Shown here: piece after piece, positions 1 to 7,798 of the stretch
Position numbering within the stretch: the stretch's first letter is position 1
How the letters are laid out: each line of letters opens with the position of its first letter
From: VBAU01 sp036005185
GTDB lineage: Bacteria; Bacteroidota; Bacteroidia; Chitinophagales; Chitinophagaceae
Assembly (NCBI GenBank): GCA_036005185.1
Contig: DASYQS010000064.1
Coordinates: 1 to 64,000 of the forward strand
DNA: 64,000 nt
Direction of reading: 5' to 3'
Position numbers and translations under genes: made by a program
Notes under the pieces: generated by a model
Seen by the model: the letters and a program-made list of their open reading frames with translations, nothing else
Told to the model about the DNA's origin: nothing
Databases searched by the model: none

Positions 1-120
1 ATCATTTTTGAAGGACAGGTTGTTGGGGCTATTGGAGTAAGCGGAAGCGCAAGTGCACAACAAGACGAAGACATGGCCAATGCTGCCGTAAAAATAAAAT
101 TGGACGAGAAAGGATTTTAG
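1..120 (+). CDS. GlcG/HbpS-like heme-binding-family protein, C-terminal end only
   Basis: The window opens inside this gene. The last 39 codons read in frame 1 to a TAG at 118-120. The tail contains GVSGSASAQQDEDMANAA, which matches the C-terminal signature of the GlcG/HbpS (DUF336) family: a glycine/serine turn, then a Gln-Asp-Glu-Asp helix start. Members bind heme or act as accessory proteins, and they are often exported in Bacteroidota. Only the tail is visible, so a signal peptide or fused domain cannot be judged. A secreted SMP-30-like gene follows after 28 bases and could be co-transcribed. Confidence 0.7.
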   Translation: MIFEGQVVGAIGVSGSASAQQDEDMANAAVKIKLDEKGF

Positions 121-148
121 TCATTCATTTTCAAATTCAGAAAATTTT

Positions 149-1807
149 ATGAGTAAGTTGTATACCTTATTAAAATTCTATATTCTGCTGATTTTACTGA
201 TTGCAGCTTCGATCATAGCATTTGCACAGGAAACAAGACAACTGGCGGTAGATAAACCGCAGGCTATCGCCGACTTGAAAACAATCAACGGAGCGGGCTT
301 TGTAAATGCAAAATGGTTTACACAGGAAGCCCATGTTGTGAATGCTGATTTTAAAGCTCCGGGGCCGTTTGCTGCAGATGTGCTAGCGTTGTATCCTACT
401 GGTGCTGCCATTAAAACGCATCAATTACATCCGCAAATTGGCGCCTCAGATTTTGATAAGGGTTTCAAAGAAATTAAGCCAACAGAGCTTGAGTCAAGAC
501 AAGGTACAGGCTTGTTTTCATTTGTTTGGTATAAAGTGGAAATAACCATTCCGCAAACAATAGGTAAGTTGAATGCTGCTGGCACAACTGCCGTGTTTGA
601 AATTGTAGTCGATGATTACAGCGAAATTTGGGTGAATGGAAAACAATCGCAAGCATTTGGACAAAGTGGGAACGGTTTGATTGCAGGTTATAACACAAGA
701 AACCGGGTAATACTTACCGACAATGCACAACCGGGCGAAAAATTCAGCATTGCGATTCTTGGTATCAATGGCGCAATTGGGAAGCTACCCGATAATTACA
801 TTTGGGTCCGCAATGCAGTAATTGATTTTTACAAAGAGTGGCCTTCAAATAATTCATGGAAAGATATTGGAAAGATTTACGCGATCGACAAAAAACTGAA
901 CAGCATCATTTTTCCCGGAACAAAGGTGGAAAAAGTCGCCGATGGCTTTCAGTTTACAGAAGGACCCGTATGGCATCCTGATGGTTATTTATTGTTCAGT
1001 GATCCGAATACAAACACTATTTATCGCTACAATCCAAAAAACCGTAACGTAACTGTTTACATCAGTCATAGTGGTTATACGGGAGCAGATATTGGTGAAT
1101 ATGGGCAGCCTGGCAGCAACGGATTAGCAATCGATAAAGAGGGACGGCTAATTATTGATCAGCATGGAAATCGCCGTGTGATAAGGATTGAAAAGAAAGG
1201 TCCCGTAACTGTACTTGCAGATAGAATTGATGGAAAAAAATTCAACAGTCCTAACGATGTAGTATTGAGAAGCGACGGAGCTGTTTACTTTACTGACCCT
1301 CCTTATGGCCTCCCCAACTTTTTTGATGATAAAAGAAAGGAACTTGATTATTCGGGTGTATTTATGATAAAGGATGGAAAGGTGCAGACGGTTTCAAAAG
1401 ATTTGGGCGGACCAAACGGCCTTGCATTTTCTCCGGATGAAAAATTCCTTTACGTCACCAATTGGGACATCCGCGACATCCATCATACAAAAACAATTTG
1501 GCGATACGAAGTGAAACCAGATGGCACATTGACAAATGGAAAAATATTTTTTGATTTCAATTTTACTGAAGATGATGAAGCATTGGATGGGTTGAAAATC
1601 GACAAAGAAGGAAACCTGTTCGTATCGGCTCCTGGCGGCTTATGGATCCTTTCACCGGATGCAAAATTGCTTGGGAAAATTGTAACGCCTGAACGCCCGG
1701 CAAATATGGCTTGGGGCGATGAGGATGGCAAGACATTATACCTCACTGCACACAGCAGTGTTTACAAGATCCGCGTAAACACAGGAGGAAAATTTAGCTG
1801 GCAATAA
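149..1807 (+). CDS. Secreted SMP-30/gluconolactonase-family protein with N-terminal jelly-roll domain
   Basis: A 552-residue exported protein with a hydrophobic signal segment at residues 4-26 ending AFAQ. Residues 50-230 look like a galactose-binding or GH2-type jelly roll (DDYSEIWVNGK near 155-165). Residues 260-550 form an SMP-30/gluconolactonase beta-propeller. The expected metal and substrate residues are present: Glu271 (FTEGP), Asn369 (SPND), Asn423 (GGPNG) and Asp480 (LDGL). The family hydrolyses sugar lactones or related esters using a divalent metal, but the substrate here is unknown. Ordinary SMP-30 proteins have about 300 residues, so the N-terminal extension is notable. The start is the first ATG, 28 bases after the preceding stop. 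Confidence 0.85.
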   Translation: MSKLYTLLKFYILLILLIAASIIAFAQETRQLAVDKPQAIADLKTINGAGFVNAKWFTQEAHVVNADFKAPGPFAADVLALYPTGAAIKTHQLHPQIGASDFDKGFKEIKPTELESRQGTGLFSFVWYKVEITIPQTIGKLNAAGTTAVFEIVVDDYSEIWVNGKQSQAFGQSGNGLIAGYNTRNRVILTDNAQPGEKFSIAILGINGAIGKLPDNYIWVRNAVIDFYKEWPSNNSWKDIGKIYAIDKKLNSIIFPGTKVEKVADGFQFTEGPVWHPDGYLLFSDPNTNTIYRYNPKNRNVTVYISHSGYTGADIGEYGQPGSNGLAIDKEGRLIIDQHGNRRVIRIEKKGPVTVLADRIDGKKFNSPNDVVLRSDGAVYFTDPPYGLPNFFDDKRKELDYSGVFMIKDGKVQTVSKDLGGPNGLAFSPDEKFLYVTNWDIRDIHHTKTIWRYEVKPDGTLTNGKIFFDFNFTEDDEALDGLKIDKEGNLFVSAPGGLWILSPDAKLLGKIVTPERPANMAWGDEDGKTLYLTAHSSVYKIRVNTGGKFSWQ

Positions 1808-1829
1808 CCAGTAGCAAAATAAAAGTTCT

Positions 1830-2252
1830 ATGATGAAATTTATTTCAGTTAGTTTTTTATCGGCCTTTCTTTTATTAGTCGCTTGTAAAAAGAACAATAC
1901 GCCGGAAGTAGATTTAAATGAAATGGTTGACAGCACGGCAATAATTAAATACCAAGGCAATTTTTCAAATGGACCCTATGGAACTGTAACCGGCGTTGCC
2001 AAGATTTTTCAAACAGGCTCAACCTATGCGTTAAAGCTGATGAATTTCAACAGCAGCAATGGCCCTGACCTGCGGGTTTATTTATCAAAAGAAATGCAAC
2101 CGCAGAACTTTATTGACCTTGGCGCATTAAAGGCAACTGGTGGTAACCAGGTTTACGAGATAAACACTTTAATTGATTTTATGCAATATAAATATGCACT
2201 GATCCATTGCAGACAATATAATCATTTGTTTGGGTGGTCTGTATTGCAATAA
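1830..2252 (+). CDS. DM13-domain lipoprotein
   Basis: A 140-residue protein with a short signal ending in a lipobox (LLVAC, Cys19), so it is predicted to be membrane-anchored. The rest fits a DM13 domain: a G-x-G turn near residue 50, GPDLRVYLS at about 77-85, a LGALKATGGNQVYEI strand and a C-terminal HC near 126-127. DM13 domains are thought to act in extracytoplasmic redox or electron transfer through the conserved cysteine, but function in bacteria is poorly established. It starts 22 bases after the SMP-30 gene and is probably co-transcribed. The exact start (1830 or 1833) is uncertain because two ATG codons are adjacent. Confidence 0.8.
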   Translation: MMKFISVSFLSAFLLLVACKKNNTPEVDLNEMVDSTAIIKYQGNFSNGPYGTVTGVAKIFQTGSTYALKLMNFNSSNGPDLRVYLSKEMQPQNFIDLGALKATGGNQVYEINTLIDFMQYKYALIHCRQYNHLFGWSVLQ

Positions 2253-2262
2253 ACTTACTATA

Positions 2263-2958
2263 ATGGCAAGAAAAACGGCAATTGTAACCGGCGCCTCGGG
2301 AAATCTTGGACAGGCAATCGTAAAAAAGTTTATAGCCGAGGGGTATCTAGTAATTGGCACAGTAATACCAAATGATTCCGTGACTTTCAATTACCCAGCT
2401 GATAGTTTTGAAAAAATTACAGTTGATCTGTTGAGGGAGGAAGATTCGCAAAAATTTGTGGAATCGGTTGTTTCAAAACACGGGAGTATCGATGTAGCTA
2501 TCTTAACTGTTGGTGGATTCGCAGCAGGCAAGATTAGCGAAACAAAAACATCAGATGTCAGCAAACAATATGCGCTAAATTTCGAAACTGCTTACAACAT
2601 TGCCAGACCATCGTTTATTCAGATGACCAAGCAAAGCAATGGCCGTATTTTTATTATTGGTTCGAGACCCGGACTCGATGCTAAAAATGGAAAAGGTTTT
2701 GTAGCCTACGCTCTTGCCAAATCGCTTGTATTTCGCCTGGCTGAATTGCTAAATGATGAAGCCAAAGGAAAGAATGTGGTGACCAGTGTAGTAGTCCCCA
2801 GCACAATCGACACTGAGATCAACCGCAAAGCAATACCGGCCGCTAATTTCGATGATTGGGTTAAGGCTGAGCAAATTGCTGAAGTCATTCACTATTACTC
2901 TACCGACGCTGCATCAGCATTAAGAGAACCCGTCATCAAGGTTTACAATAATGCCTGA
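2263..2958 (+). CDS. SDR-family NAD(P)-dependent oxidoreductase
   Basis: A 231-residue classical short-chain dehydrogenase. The cofactor motif TGASGNLG is at residues 9-16 of a Rossmann fold, Ser134 sits in IIGSRPG, and the catalytic pair is Tyr149/Lys153 (YALAK). No signal peptide, so cytosolic; the substrate cannot be inferred. I chose the ATG at 2263 over an upstream TTG at 2230, because MARKTAIVTGAS is the normal start of the fold and the TTG would overlap the DM13 gene. Its stop overlaps the start of the next gene by 8 bases (ATGCCTGATGA arrangement), which indicates translational coupling. Confidence 0.9.
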   Translation: MARKTAIVTGASGNLGQAIVKKFIAEGYLVIGTVIPNDSVTFNYPADSFEKITVDLLREEDSQKFVESVVSKHGSIDVAILTVGGFAAGKISETKTSDVSKQYALNFETAYNIARPSFIQMTKQSNGRIFIIGSRPGLDAKNGKGFVAYALAKSLVFRLAELLNDEAKGKNVVTSVVVPSTIDTEINRKAIPAANFDDWVKAEQIAEVIHYYSTDAASALREPVIKVYNNA

Positions 2959-3622
2959 TGAATTCAATAAAAGAACTCTGCAAACCATTATTCAAAATTT
3001 TTATGCTCATTCTGCTGACCATGTTTTTACAGTTGCCATTAGCGGCATTGATGCATCAGGGAAAAGTTATGTTACAAAACTTTTGGAAGACGAATTGAGG
3101 ACCCATGGATTGAAAATTGCCAATATAAATCTTGATCCCTGGCAAAATCCTATTCCCGTTCGGTTACAAAAAGTAAATGCCGCCGAAAATTTCTATAAAA
3201 ATGTTTTTAGATGGAATGATATTTTTAGTAAGCTGATTATTCCGTTAAGAAAAACCGGCAATATTCAACACAACGAAAGGTTAATACGAACCCATGCAGA
3301 TGAATATTATGATTTCAGGTTTGACTATAATGAAATCGATGTTTTGCTTATAGAAGCGATCTTTCTTTTCCAGGAAAAGTATTTAGGTTATTATGACTTT
3401 AAGATTTGGATAGATTGTTCTTTTGAAACCGGATTAAAAAGAGCAATCCAACGTAACGTCGAAAAATTAGATGCAGAGCAGTTGATGCGGGATTACAACA
3501 CTTATTATTATCCCGCCCAGCGTTACCATTTTGAAAAAGACAATCCAAGAACTTTCGCAGATGTTATCCATTGTAATGATGAATTAATTGGAACTGTAGG
3601 CCAATTGACAGTAAAATTCTAA
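2951..3622 (+). CDS. P-loop nucleoside-kinase-like protein (uridine kinase family)
   Basis: A 223-residue cytosolic P-loop protein. Walker A is GIDASGKS at residues 32-39, the Asp-Ala-Ser form seen in uridine kinase and related phosphoribulokinase-like enzymes. A hydrophobic strand ending in Glu (VLLIEAIFLF, near 131-140) fits Walker B, and a conserved arginine-rich lid segment follows (KRAIQRNVEK). It probably phosphorylates a nucleoside or another small hydroxylated metabolite; the substrate is not resolved. It overlaps the SDR gene by 8 bases, so the two are likely one translational unit. Confidence 0.75.
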   Translation: MPDEFNKRTLQTIIQNFYAHSADHVFTVAISGIDASGKSYVTKLLEDELRTHGLKIANINLDPWQNPIPVRLQKVNAAENFYKNVFRWNDIFSKLIIPLRKTGNIQHNERLIRTHADEYYDFRFDYNEIDVLLIEAIFLFQEKYLGYYDFKIWIDCSFETGLKRAIQRNVEKLDAEQLMRDYNTYYYPAQRYHFEKDNPRTFADVIHCNDELIGTVGQLTVKF

Positions 3623-3660
3623 CTATCAACATAGATTTGAAGGAGAAAAAATTAAATTTT

Positions 3661-4359
3661 ATGACCGCTCATCTTCTACAAGGAAAAAAAGTGTTGATCA
3701 CCGCTGGCCCAACCAGGGAAGCAATAGATCCAGTTCGCTATATCAGTAATCATTCGAGTGGAAAAATGGGGTATGCTATTGCTGAAAAATTTTTAGAGCT
3801 GGGAGCAGAAGTCATTTTGATTTCCGGACCTGTAAATATTCAGTTACAGCATCCACGGCTAAAAACAATAAAAGTAAATGCAGCTTCAGAAATGTACCTG
3901 GCCAGTTGCAAGGTTTTTGAAGAAATAGATATTGCGGTATTTGCGGCTGCTGTTGCTGATTACAGACCGGCAAAGGTGTCGGAGCAAAAAATAAAGAAGG
4001 ACGAGACCTCTTTTACTATAAAAATGGTGAAGAATATAGACATTGCCTATGAATTTGGAAAGATAAAAACTAATAATCAAATATCGGTTGGCTTCGCCCT
4101 TGAGACCAATGATGAGCTTTCGCATGCAAAGAACAAGCTTCAAAAGAAAAATTTTGATCTGGTCATACTCAATTCCATGAACGATGCAAATGCCACCTTC
4201 GGTTATGATACAAATAAAATAACAATCATAAACAGGGATCTTATCCAAAAGCAATTTTCGTTGAAACAAAAAACGGAAGTCGCAAAAGATATTGTTCGGG
4301 AGATATCTTCTTTGTTAATGAAGCAGTTTGAGTACGAGGAGATAAGGGCTTTTGAGTAA
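3661..4359 (+). CDS. coaB: Stand-alone CoaB domain: phosphopantothenate-cysteine ligase
   Basis: A 232-residue protein matching only the C-terminal CoaB half of the usual CoaBC fusion. It would join 4'-phosphopantothenate and cysteine in coenzyme A synthesis. Visible signatures are the start KKVLITAGPTREAIDPVR, the SNHSSGKMG nucleotide loop, FAAAVADYRP followed by the KIKK lysines, GFALET, and the ILNS...FGYDTN segment. The CoaC decarboxylase domain (a flavoprotein with His/Cys) is absent, so it must be encoded elsewhere. I chose the ATG at 3661 over a TTG at 3637; an AAGGAG lies upstream at 3640-3645. The gene follows the kinase at a short distance. Confidence 0.85.
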   Translation: MTAHLLQGKKVLITAGPTREAIDPVRYISNHSSGKMGYAIAEKFLELGAEVILISGPVNIQLQHPRLKTIKVNAASEMYLASCKVFEEIDIAVFAAAVADYRPAKVSEQKIKKDETSFTIKMVKNIDIAYEFGKIKTNNQISVGFALETNDELSHAKNKLQKKNFDLVILNSMNDANATFGYDTNKITIINRDLIQKQFSLKQKTEVAKDIVREISSLLMKQFEYEEIRAFE

Positions 4360-4367
4360 TTTTATAA

Positions 4368-5063
4368 ATGCAGGCGAAAAAGCAAATCTGTTTCCTATTT
4401 CTTTTCATTTCTCCTTTTTTCATTTTTGGCCAGAAGCCCAGAAAAAATTATGAGCCTGACAGTGTTTCTAATCAACTTATTTCTGAATTAAAAGGTGAAT
4501 TTGGCGCGAATAAGCGGTATCCGCAACCATATGAAAAGCAAATTCTGCTTGCACTTTCTTATTATCCCGAATTAGAGAATACTTCCATTTTTTTTCGTGT
4601 CAGAAAAAGGCATACGCCTCTGGATACAAGATCTACTTGGTTAGGATTGGTGCGGCCTCAAAAGAAACGGCACTATGTTATCACAATAAGTGATAGCAGC
4701 GAATCAATGCTAGCGCCTATACTTTTTAAAAATTTACCTTTCAATGCCCAGATTCGGGTAATTGGTCATGAGCTTGGCCACGTAACTGATTTCTCTTCAA
4801 TGTTCACTTCACAAATACTAAAACATGCGGTCAGAAATGTTTCTGCAAAATATATTGATCACTTCGAATTCAGAACGGACAGCATTTGCATTGCTCATGG
4901 ATTAGGCTACCAGCTACTTGCGTGGAGCAGCTTTGTAAGACAAAAAATGCATAACGATAATTGGGATGGAGCAGATAATGTTCATCAGCCTATGGAAAGG
5001 GAAAGATATATGAACCCCTCAACGATCAGGAAAAGAATTGCTGAAAATCCGATTTATCATTAG
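4368..5063 (+). CDS. Secreted putative zinc metallopeptidase (HExxH)
   Basis: A 231-residue protein with a signal peptide (hydrophobic residues 7-20, then GQKP). The only strong motif is HELGH at 134-138, within the pattern of hydrophobic residues expected for a zincin active-site helix. Downstream FRTDSICIAHGLG (about 173-185) could supply the third metal ligand. I do not recognise a named family; it resembles small uncharacterised Bacteroidota zincins. It ends the plus-strand run: its stop overlaps the stop of the convergent gene by 4 bases (5060-5063). Peptidase activity is an inference from the motif. Confidence 0.6.
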   Translation: MQAKKQICFLFLFISPFFIFGQKPRKNYEPDSVSNQLISELKGEFGANKRYPQPYEKQILLALSYYPELENTSIFFRVRKRHTPLDTRSTWLGLVRPQKKRHYVITISDSSESMLAPILFKNLPFNAQIRVIGHELGHVTDFSSMFTSQILKHAVRNVSAKYIDHFEFRTDSICIAHGLGYQLLAWSSFVRQKMHNDNWDGADNVHQPMERERYMNPSTIRKRIAENPIYH

Positions 5064-5986
5064 TGTGCCTGGCAGCCATGTGCTGCACATCCTATTGTTG
5101 CTATATTATCCCGAATCAAATTGAGATATGAGATGCGTTTGATCTTTTGTTTGTCATTCACATACATCACAATCCAATCATCATATTTCACCAGTCTTGC
5201 TTCAATTTCTGTTGGCTCGGCCACATAATCCCGCACAGCCTCGTTCATTTTTTCACCATTAGGACCAATAACCAGGTAATAATTGTTTTCTCCTTTTCCA
5301 TTTTGAATATGAAACACCGGTGGTATGCCACCAAGTATGCAGCGAATAGCACAATCGCGATGTGGTTTTCCTTCTCCGGGTTTCATGACGCCGAAATAAC
5401 ATTTGGGATCTACAATCTCTCCTTTGATCTTTTGCACACCTAATTCTTTCAATTTCGGAAGAAGCTCTATGGAAGCTGTTTTACCAACAGTTATTAGAGG
5501 GTTGTCGTTTTTGTCGATCTGTAAAATTGTTTTACCATCATTATAAAGCAATGTACCCTTCAGAATAACTTCTTTTTTATCAAGGCTAACAGCTTTTTCT
5601 TTTTCAATGTCAGCGATAATTCCATCTGCACCGTGCTTTCCATAACCCACTAAAGGAATGGTGATATAAGAAATATTTCCCCAAATATCTTTCCCATTTA
5701 CCGCTTTAATGGCTGGTACAGGCTGGTTGAAGTATATTCCTTTTACCTCAGTTAATTTGCCAAATTCAAATGTTCCTGTTCCAAATTTCTTTTGCACCAA
5801 GGCCAGTGTTATGCTTATACCAATTACAAAAACAACAAGCAAAATCAAATATTTTTTAATAAAGCTGGAAAAACTATTTGGTGCTTTTGGCATCCATCCG
5901 ATATAAAAAGCCTCACCCTCCGGCTCACTCTCCTTTAGAGAGGGAGGGCCAGACTGCATATCTTTATTGATCTTTTGTTTTGACAT
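5060..5986 (-). CDS. Membrane-anchored cysteine-containing protein of the Rieske cluster, unknown function
   Basis: A 308-residue protein with a cytoplasmic N-terminus, one membrane helix at residues 44-65 and a large exposed domain. That domain carries DPKCYFGVMKPGEG (Cys196), then DCAIRCILGG (Cys212, Cys216) and a C-terminal Cys/His tail (Cys300, His303, Cys305, His308), which suggests a metal or redox role. I do not recognise a characterised family. It is the last gene of a minus-strand cluster with a Rieske/membrane-heme protein, 22 bases after it, so a shared electron-transfer role is likely. Residues 13-26 are encoded by a copy of the short CTCC/GGAG palindrome, which appears inserted in frame just before the helix. 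Confidence 0.65.
   Translation of the reverse strand: MSKQKINKDMQSGPPSLKESEPEGEAFYIGWMPKAPNSFSSFIKKYLILLVVFVIGISITLALVQKKFGTGTFEFGKLTEVKGIYFNQPVPAIKAVNGKDIWGNISYITIPLVGYGKHGADGIIADIEKEKAVSLDKKEVILKGTLLYNDGKTILQIDKNDNPLITVGKTASIELLPKLKELGVQKIKGEIVDPKCYFGVMKPGEGKPHRDCAIRCILGGIPPVFHIQNGKGENNYYLVIGPNGEKMNEAVRDYVAEPTEIEARLVKYDDWIVMYVNDKQKIKRISYLNLIRDNIATIGCAAHGCQAH
5911..5951. repeat. CTCC/GGAG palindromic element, copy A (inside a gene)
   Basis: An imperfect palindrome with CTCTCC and GAGAGGGAGG arms around TTTA, next to a CCTCACCCTCCGG outer part. On the minus strand it is read in frame as GPPSLKESEPEGEAF in the 308-residue protein. It belongs to a family of five related elements between 5.9 and 9.1 kb. 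Confidence 0.7.
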
Positions 5987-6008
5987 ATTATTATTGATTT
6001 TTTAATCA

Positions 6009-7088
6009 TCAAACTTTGGACACGTCGAAAGCCTCCCCTTCAGGGGAGGTTTGATGGGGTATCACAGCTCCTGGTCGTTCAGTCCCTTCAGGATATGGTT
6101 TAGGATTTATCCAAACATTGTACCCTTCAAGTTTCACATCATATGTGCTTACCTTTTCTTTAAAAGGAGGTGGCGATTGTCCGTTGTGCGGAAGGTATTG
6201 ATACCCATGCCAAGGACAGGTAATACAACCATCGATCACTTTTCCTTCACCCAAGGGACCATTCTGATGTTTGCAAACATTATTCACTGCAAATAATTTT
6301 CCATCTGTTTTATAAACAGCGATTCTTTCTTTTTCGATGCAGAACATTTTGGCCCTGTTTTCTTCAATGTCATTCAAATCACAAACCATAACAAAACCTT
6401 CTTTCTGTAAATTGAATTTGATATTGTCTTTTTTTACCTCCCTGCTACCTGCAATTAAGTGAAGCGTGATCAATGTAGCCGAGCCAATAGCCAGAATGAT
6501 CACAAACACAGGGTTGGTTTCGTACTGAATTACTCCAAGCATCACATGCATCACAACGAGAAAATAAGCGACATATACAAACATGTGCAGCGTCTTCCAA
6601 ATTTTTGGTGAAAGATTATGTAACCAAAAATCATGACTAGTAATTGCCATCAAAAAGAAAATTAGCAGTGCAAAAAACCCAAGCGCCTGGAAAGGAAAAG
6701 CAGAAACAGAACCAAATCTTGTATTTGAGGTGAATAAAGAAACAATCGGGTGTACATTTCCCAATGTATGGAACTGCATAATGCTGAATACTCCATGAGT
6801 AGCAGCTATGAAAAACATCGTTACTCCCAAATGACGACGATTATATAAAAGCGGTAAGAACTTTTTATTGATGCGGGTAAGTGGACCGATGCTAAGAATA
6901 ATATGAAGCAACAATACAGCTAACGTTGATGTGGAGCGAATCAAAAGGGTTTCAAAAGTAACCTGCGGATTGAATGCAAGACTTAGACTTATGAATATGA
7001 CAAGATAAGTTGTGCAGAAAGCAAAAATGAGCCAATCATAATGCTTTTTCTGCCGGTTCCATAACACTGCTTGGTATGATGCGCTCAT
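6009..7088 (-). CDS. Ferric-reductase-like membrane domain fused to a Rieske [2Fe-2S] domain
   Basis: A 359-residue protein. Residues 15-215 hold about six membrane helices with spaced histidines (His98, His168, His181) that could ligate b-type heme, as in ferric reductase/YedZ-type proteins. Residues 230-330 form a Rieske domain with Cys272-x-His274 and Cys291-x2-His294 (CPWHG), so the 2Fe-2S ligands are intact. It probably passes electrons between heme and the cluster, and on to a partner among its neighbours. It starts 32 bases downstream of the 153-residue gene. The last residues (HQTSPEGEAF) come from palindrome copy B, so the C-terminus appears extended by the repeat. Confidence 0.85.
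   Translation of the reverse strand: MSASYQAVLWNRQKKHYDWLIFAFCTTYLVIFISLSLAFNPQVTFETLLIRSTSTLAVLLLHIILSIGPLTRINKKFLPLLYNRRHLGVTMFFIAATHGVFSIMQFHTLGNVHPIVSLFTSNTRFGSVSAFPFQALGFFALLIFFLMAITSHDFWLHNLSPKIWKTLHMFVYVAYFLVVMHVMLGVIQYETNPVFVIILAIGSATLITLHLIAGSREVKKDNIKFNLQKEGFVMVCDLNDIEENRAKMFCIEKERIAVYKTDGKLFAVNNVCKHQNGPLGEGKVIDGCITCPWHGYQYLPHNGQSPPPFKEKVSTYDVKLEGYNVWINPKPYPEGTERPGAVIPHQTSPEGEAFDVSKV
6032..6049. repeat. CTCC/GGAG palindromic element, copy B (inside a gene)
   Basis: Perfect arms CCTCCCCT and AGGGGAGG around TC, followed by a TTTGATGGGGT outer part. It is read as TSPEGEAF at the C-terminus of the Rieske protein. The peptide PEGEAF is the same as the one produced by copy A. Confidence 0.75.
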
Positions 7089-7090
7089 AA

Positions 7091-7116
7091 AACCTCCTGG
7101 CCTCCCTAAGGGGAGG
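7091..7116. repeat. CTCC/GGAG palindromic element, copy C (intergenic)
   Basis: Arms CCTCCCT and GGGGAGG around AA, preceded by an AACCTCCTGG outer part. It lies in the 32-base gap between the Rieske gene and the 153-residue gene, and is the only one of the five copies outside a reading frame. Confidence 0.65.
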
Positions 7117-7120
7117 AATT

Positions 7121-7582
7121 TTAGAACTTAACTGAATCAATAATTTTCTCGTGAATAAAATCATAGAGTATAAATTGAGGAGGAAGATTTGATGAATCCT
7201 CTTTCAATGGAAAATGATAAGTTCCTCTTGCTTCAATTCTTCCGATTAGTTCAGCATGTTCCGCTGAGAATTTTCCGTAAGTCCCTCCTTGGGAGGGGTT
7301 TGGGGAGGTCTTATAAATAACCGCAGATGGAACTCTCAATACATCTTTATTGACCCATTCCAATTGTCGAGCACCCGATTCATTGCTTCGCAAACGAACT
7401 GTATAACTTTCTTTTTCTACTGAAAGAATGATGTTGGGCAAAGCCTGTTCTGAAGCTGGCTGTAACACATTGTTATGTACCGGTTTTTTTATAGATAGCC
7501 ATGCCATAATAATTCCTGCTGGTATCAACACCAGCAGTGTTGACCAAATTTGCAAATGTCTTTTCCGTAATGGCCTAATCAT
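7121..7582 (-). CDS. Small membrane-anchored protein of the Rieske cluster, unknown function
   Basis: A 153-residue protein with a basic N-terminus (RPLRKRH), one membrane helix at residues 12-30 and a soluble, probably periplasmic, remainder of beta character. I recognise no domain and no catalytic motif. Its start overlaps the preceding 73-residue gene by 8 bases, and the Rieske gene follows, so all are likely co-transcribed and co-functional. Residues 91-102 (KTSPNPSQGGTY) are encoded by palindrome copy D. This looks like an in-frame insertion that the protein tolerates. Confidence 0.6.
   Translation of the reverse strand: MIRPLRKRHLQIWSTLLVLIPAGIIMAWLSIKKPVHNNVLQPASEQALPNIILSVEKESYTVRLRSNESGARQLEWVNKDVLRVPSAVIYKTSPNPSQGGTYGKFSAEHAELIGRIEARGTYHFPLKEDSSNLPPQFILYDFIHEKIIDSVKF
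7283..7310. repeat. CTCC/GGAG palindromic element, copy D (inside a gene)
   Basis: Arms CCCTCC and GGAGGG around a 3-base loop, then TTTGGGGAGG. It is translated as TSPNPSQGG in the 153-residue protein, with the frame kept open. Confidence 0.7.
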
Positions 7583-7796
7583 GATTTTCTTTTTTACTAG
7601 CCCGTAACCACTTTTTTAGTAACAATGGCCAAAAAACAATAGTGCCTGGAATAATAATTAACCGGAAACCCCATTTTGTTCCTTGTGCTCCATCTGGGTC
7701 GATTACTGTCACGCCTTTTATCACAAATGGAATAACAAACAGAAATCCCGATAAAAGATAAAGACCCACCATTGATATTATTATTCCTAAAATCAT
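7575..7796 (-). CDS. Small two-helix membrane protein, unknown function
   Basis: A 73-residue protein with two hydrophobic segments (residues 2-27 and 44-60) separated by a polar loop (TVIDPDGAQGTKWG) and ending in a basic tail. No family recognised. It overlaps the next gene by 8 bases and starts 2 bases after the subtilase stop. Its tight fit in the Rieske cluster supports a real gene and suggests it is a small subunit or assembly factor of that membrane complex. Confidence 0.6.
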   Translation of the reverse strand: MILGIIISMVGLYLLSGFLFVIPFVIKGVTVIDPDGAQGTKWGFRLIIIPGTIVFWPLLLKKWLRASKKENHD

Positions 7797-7798
7797 TT

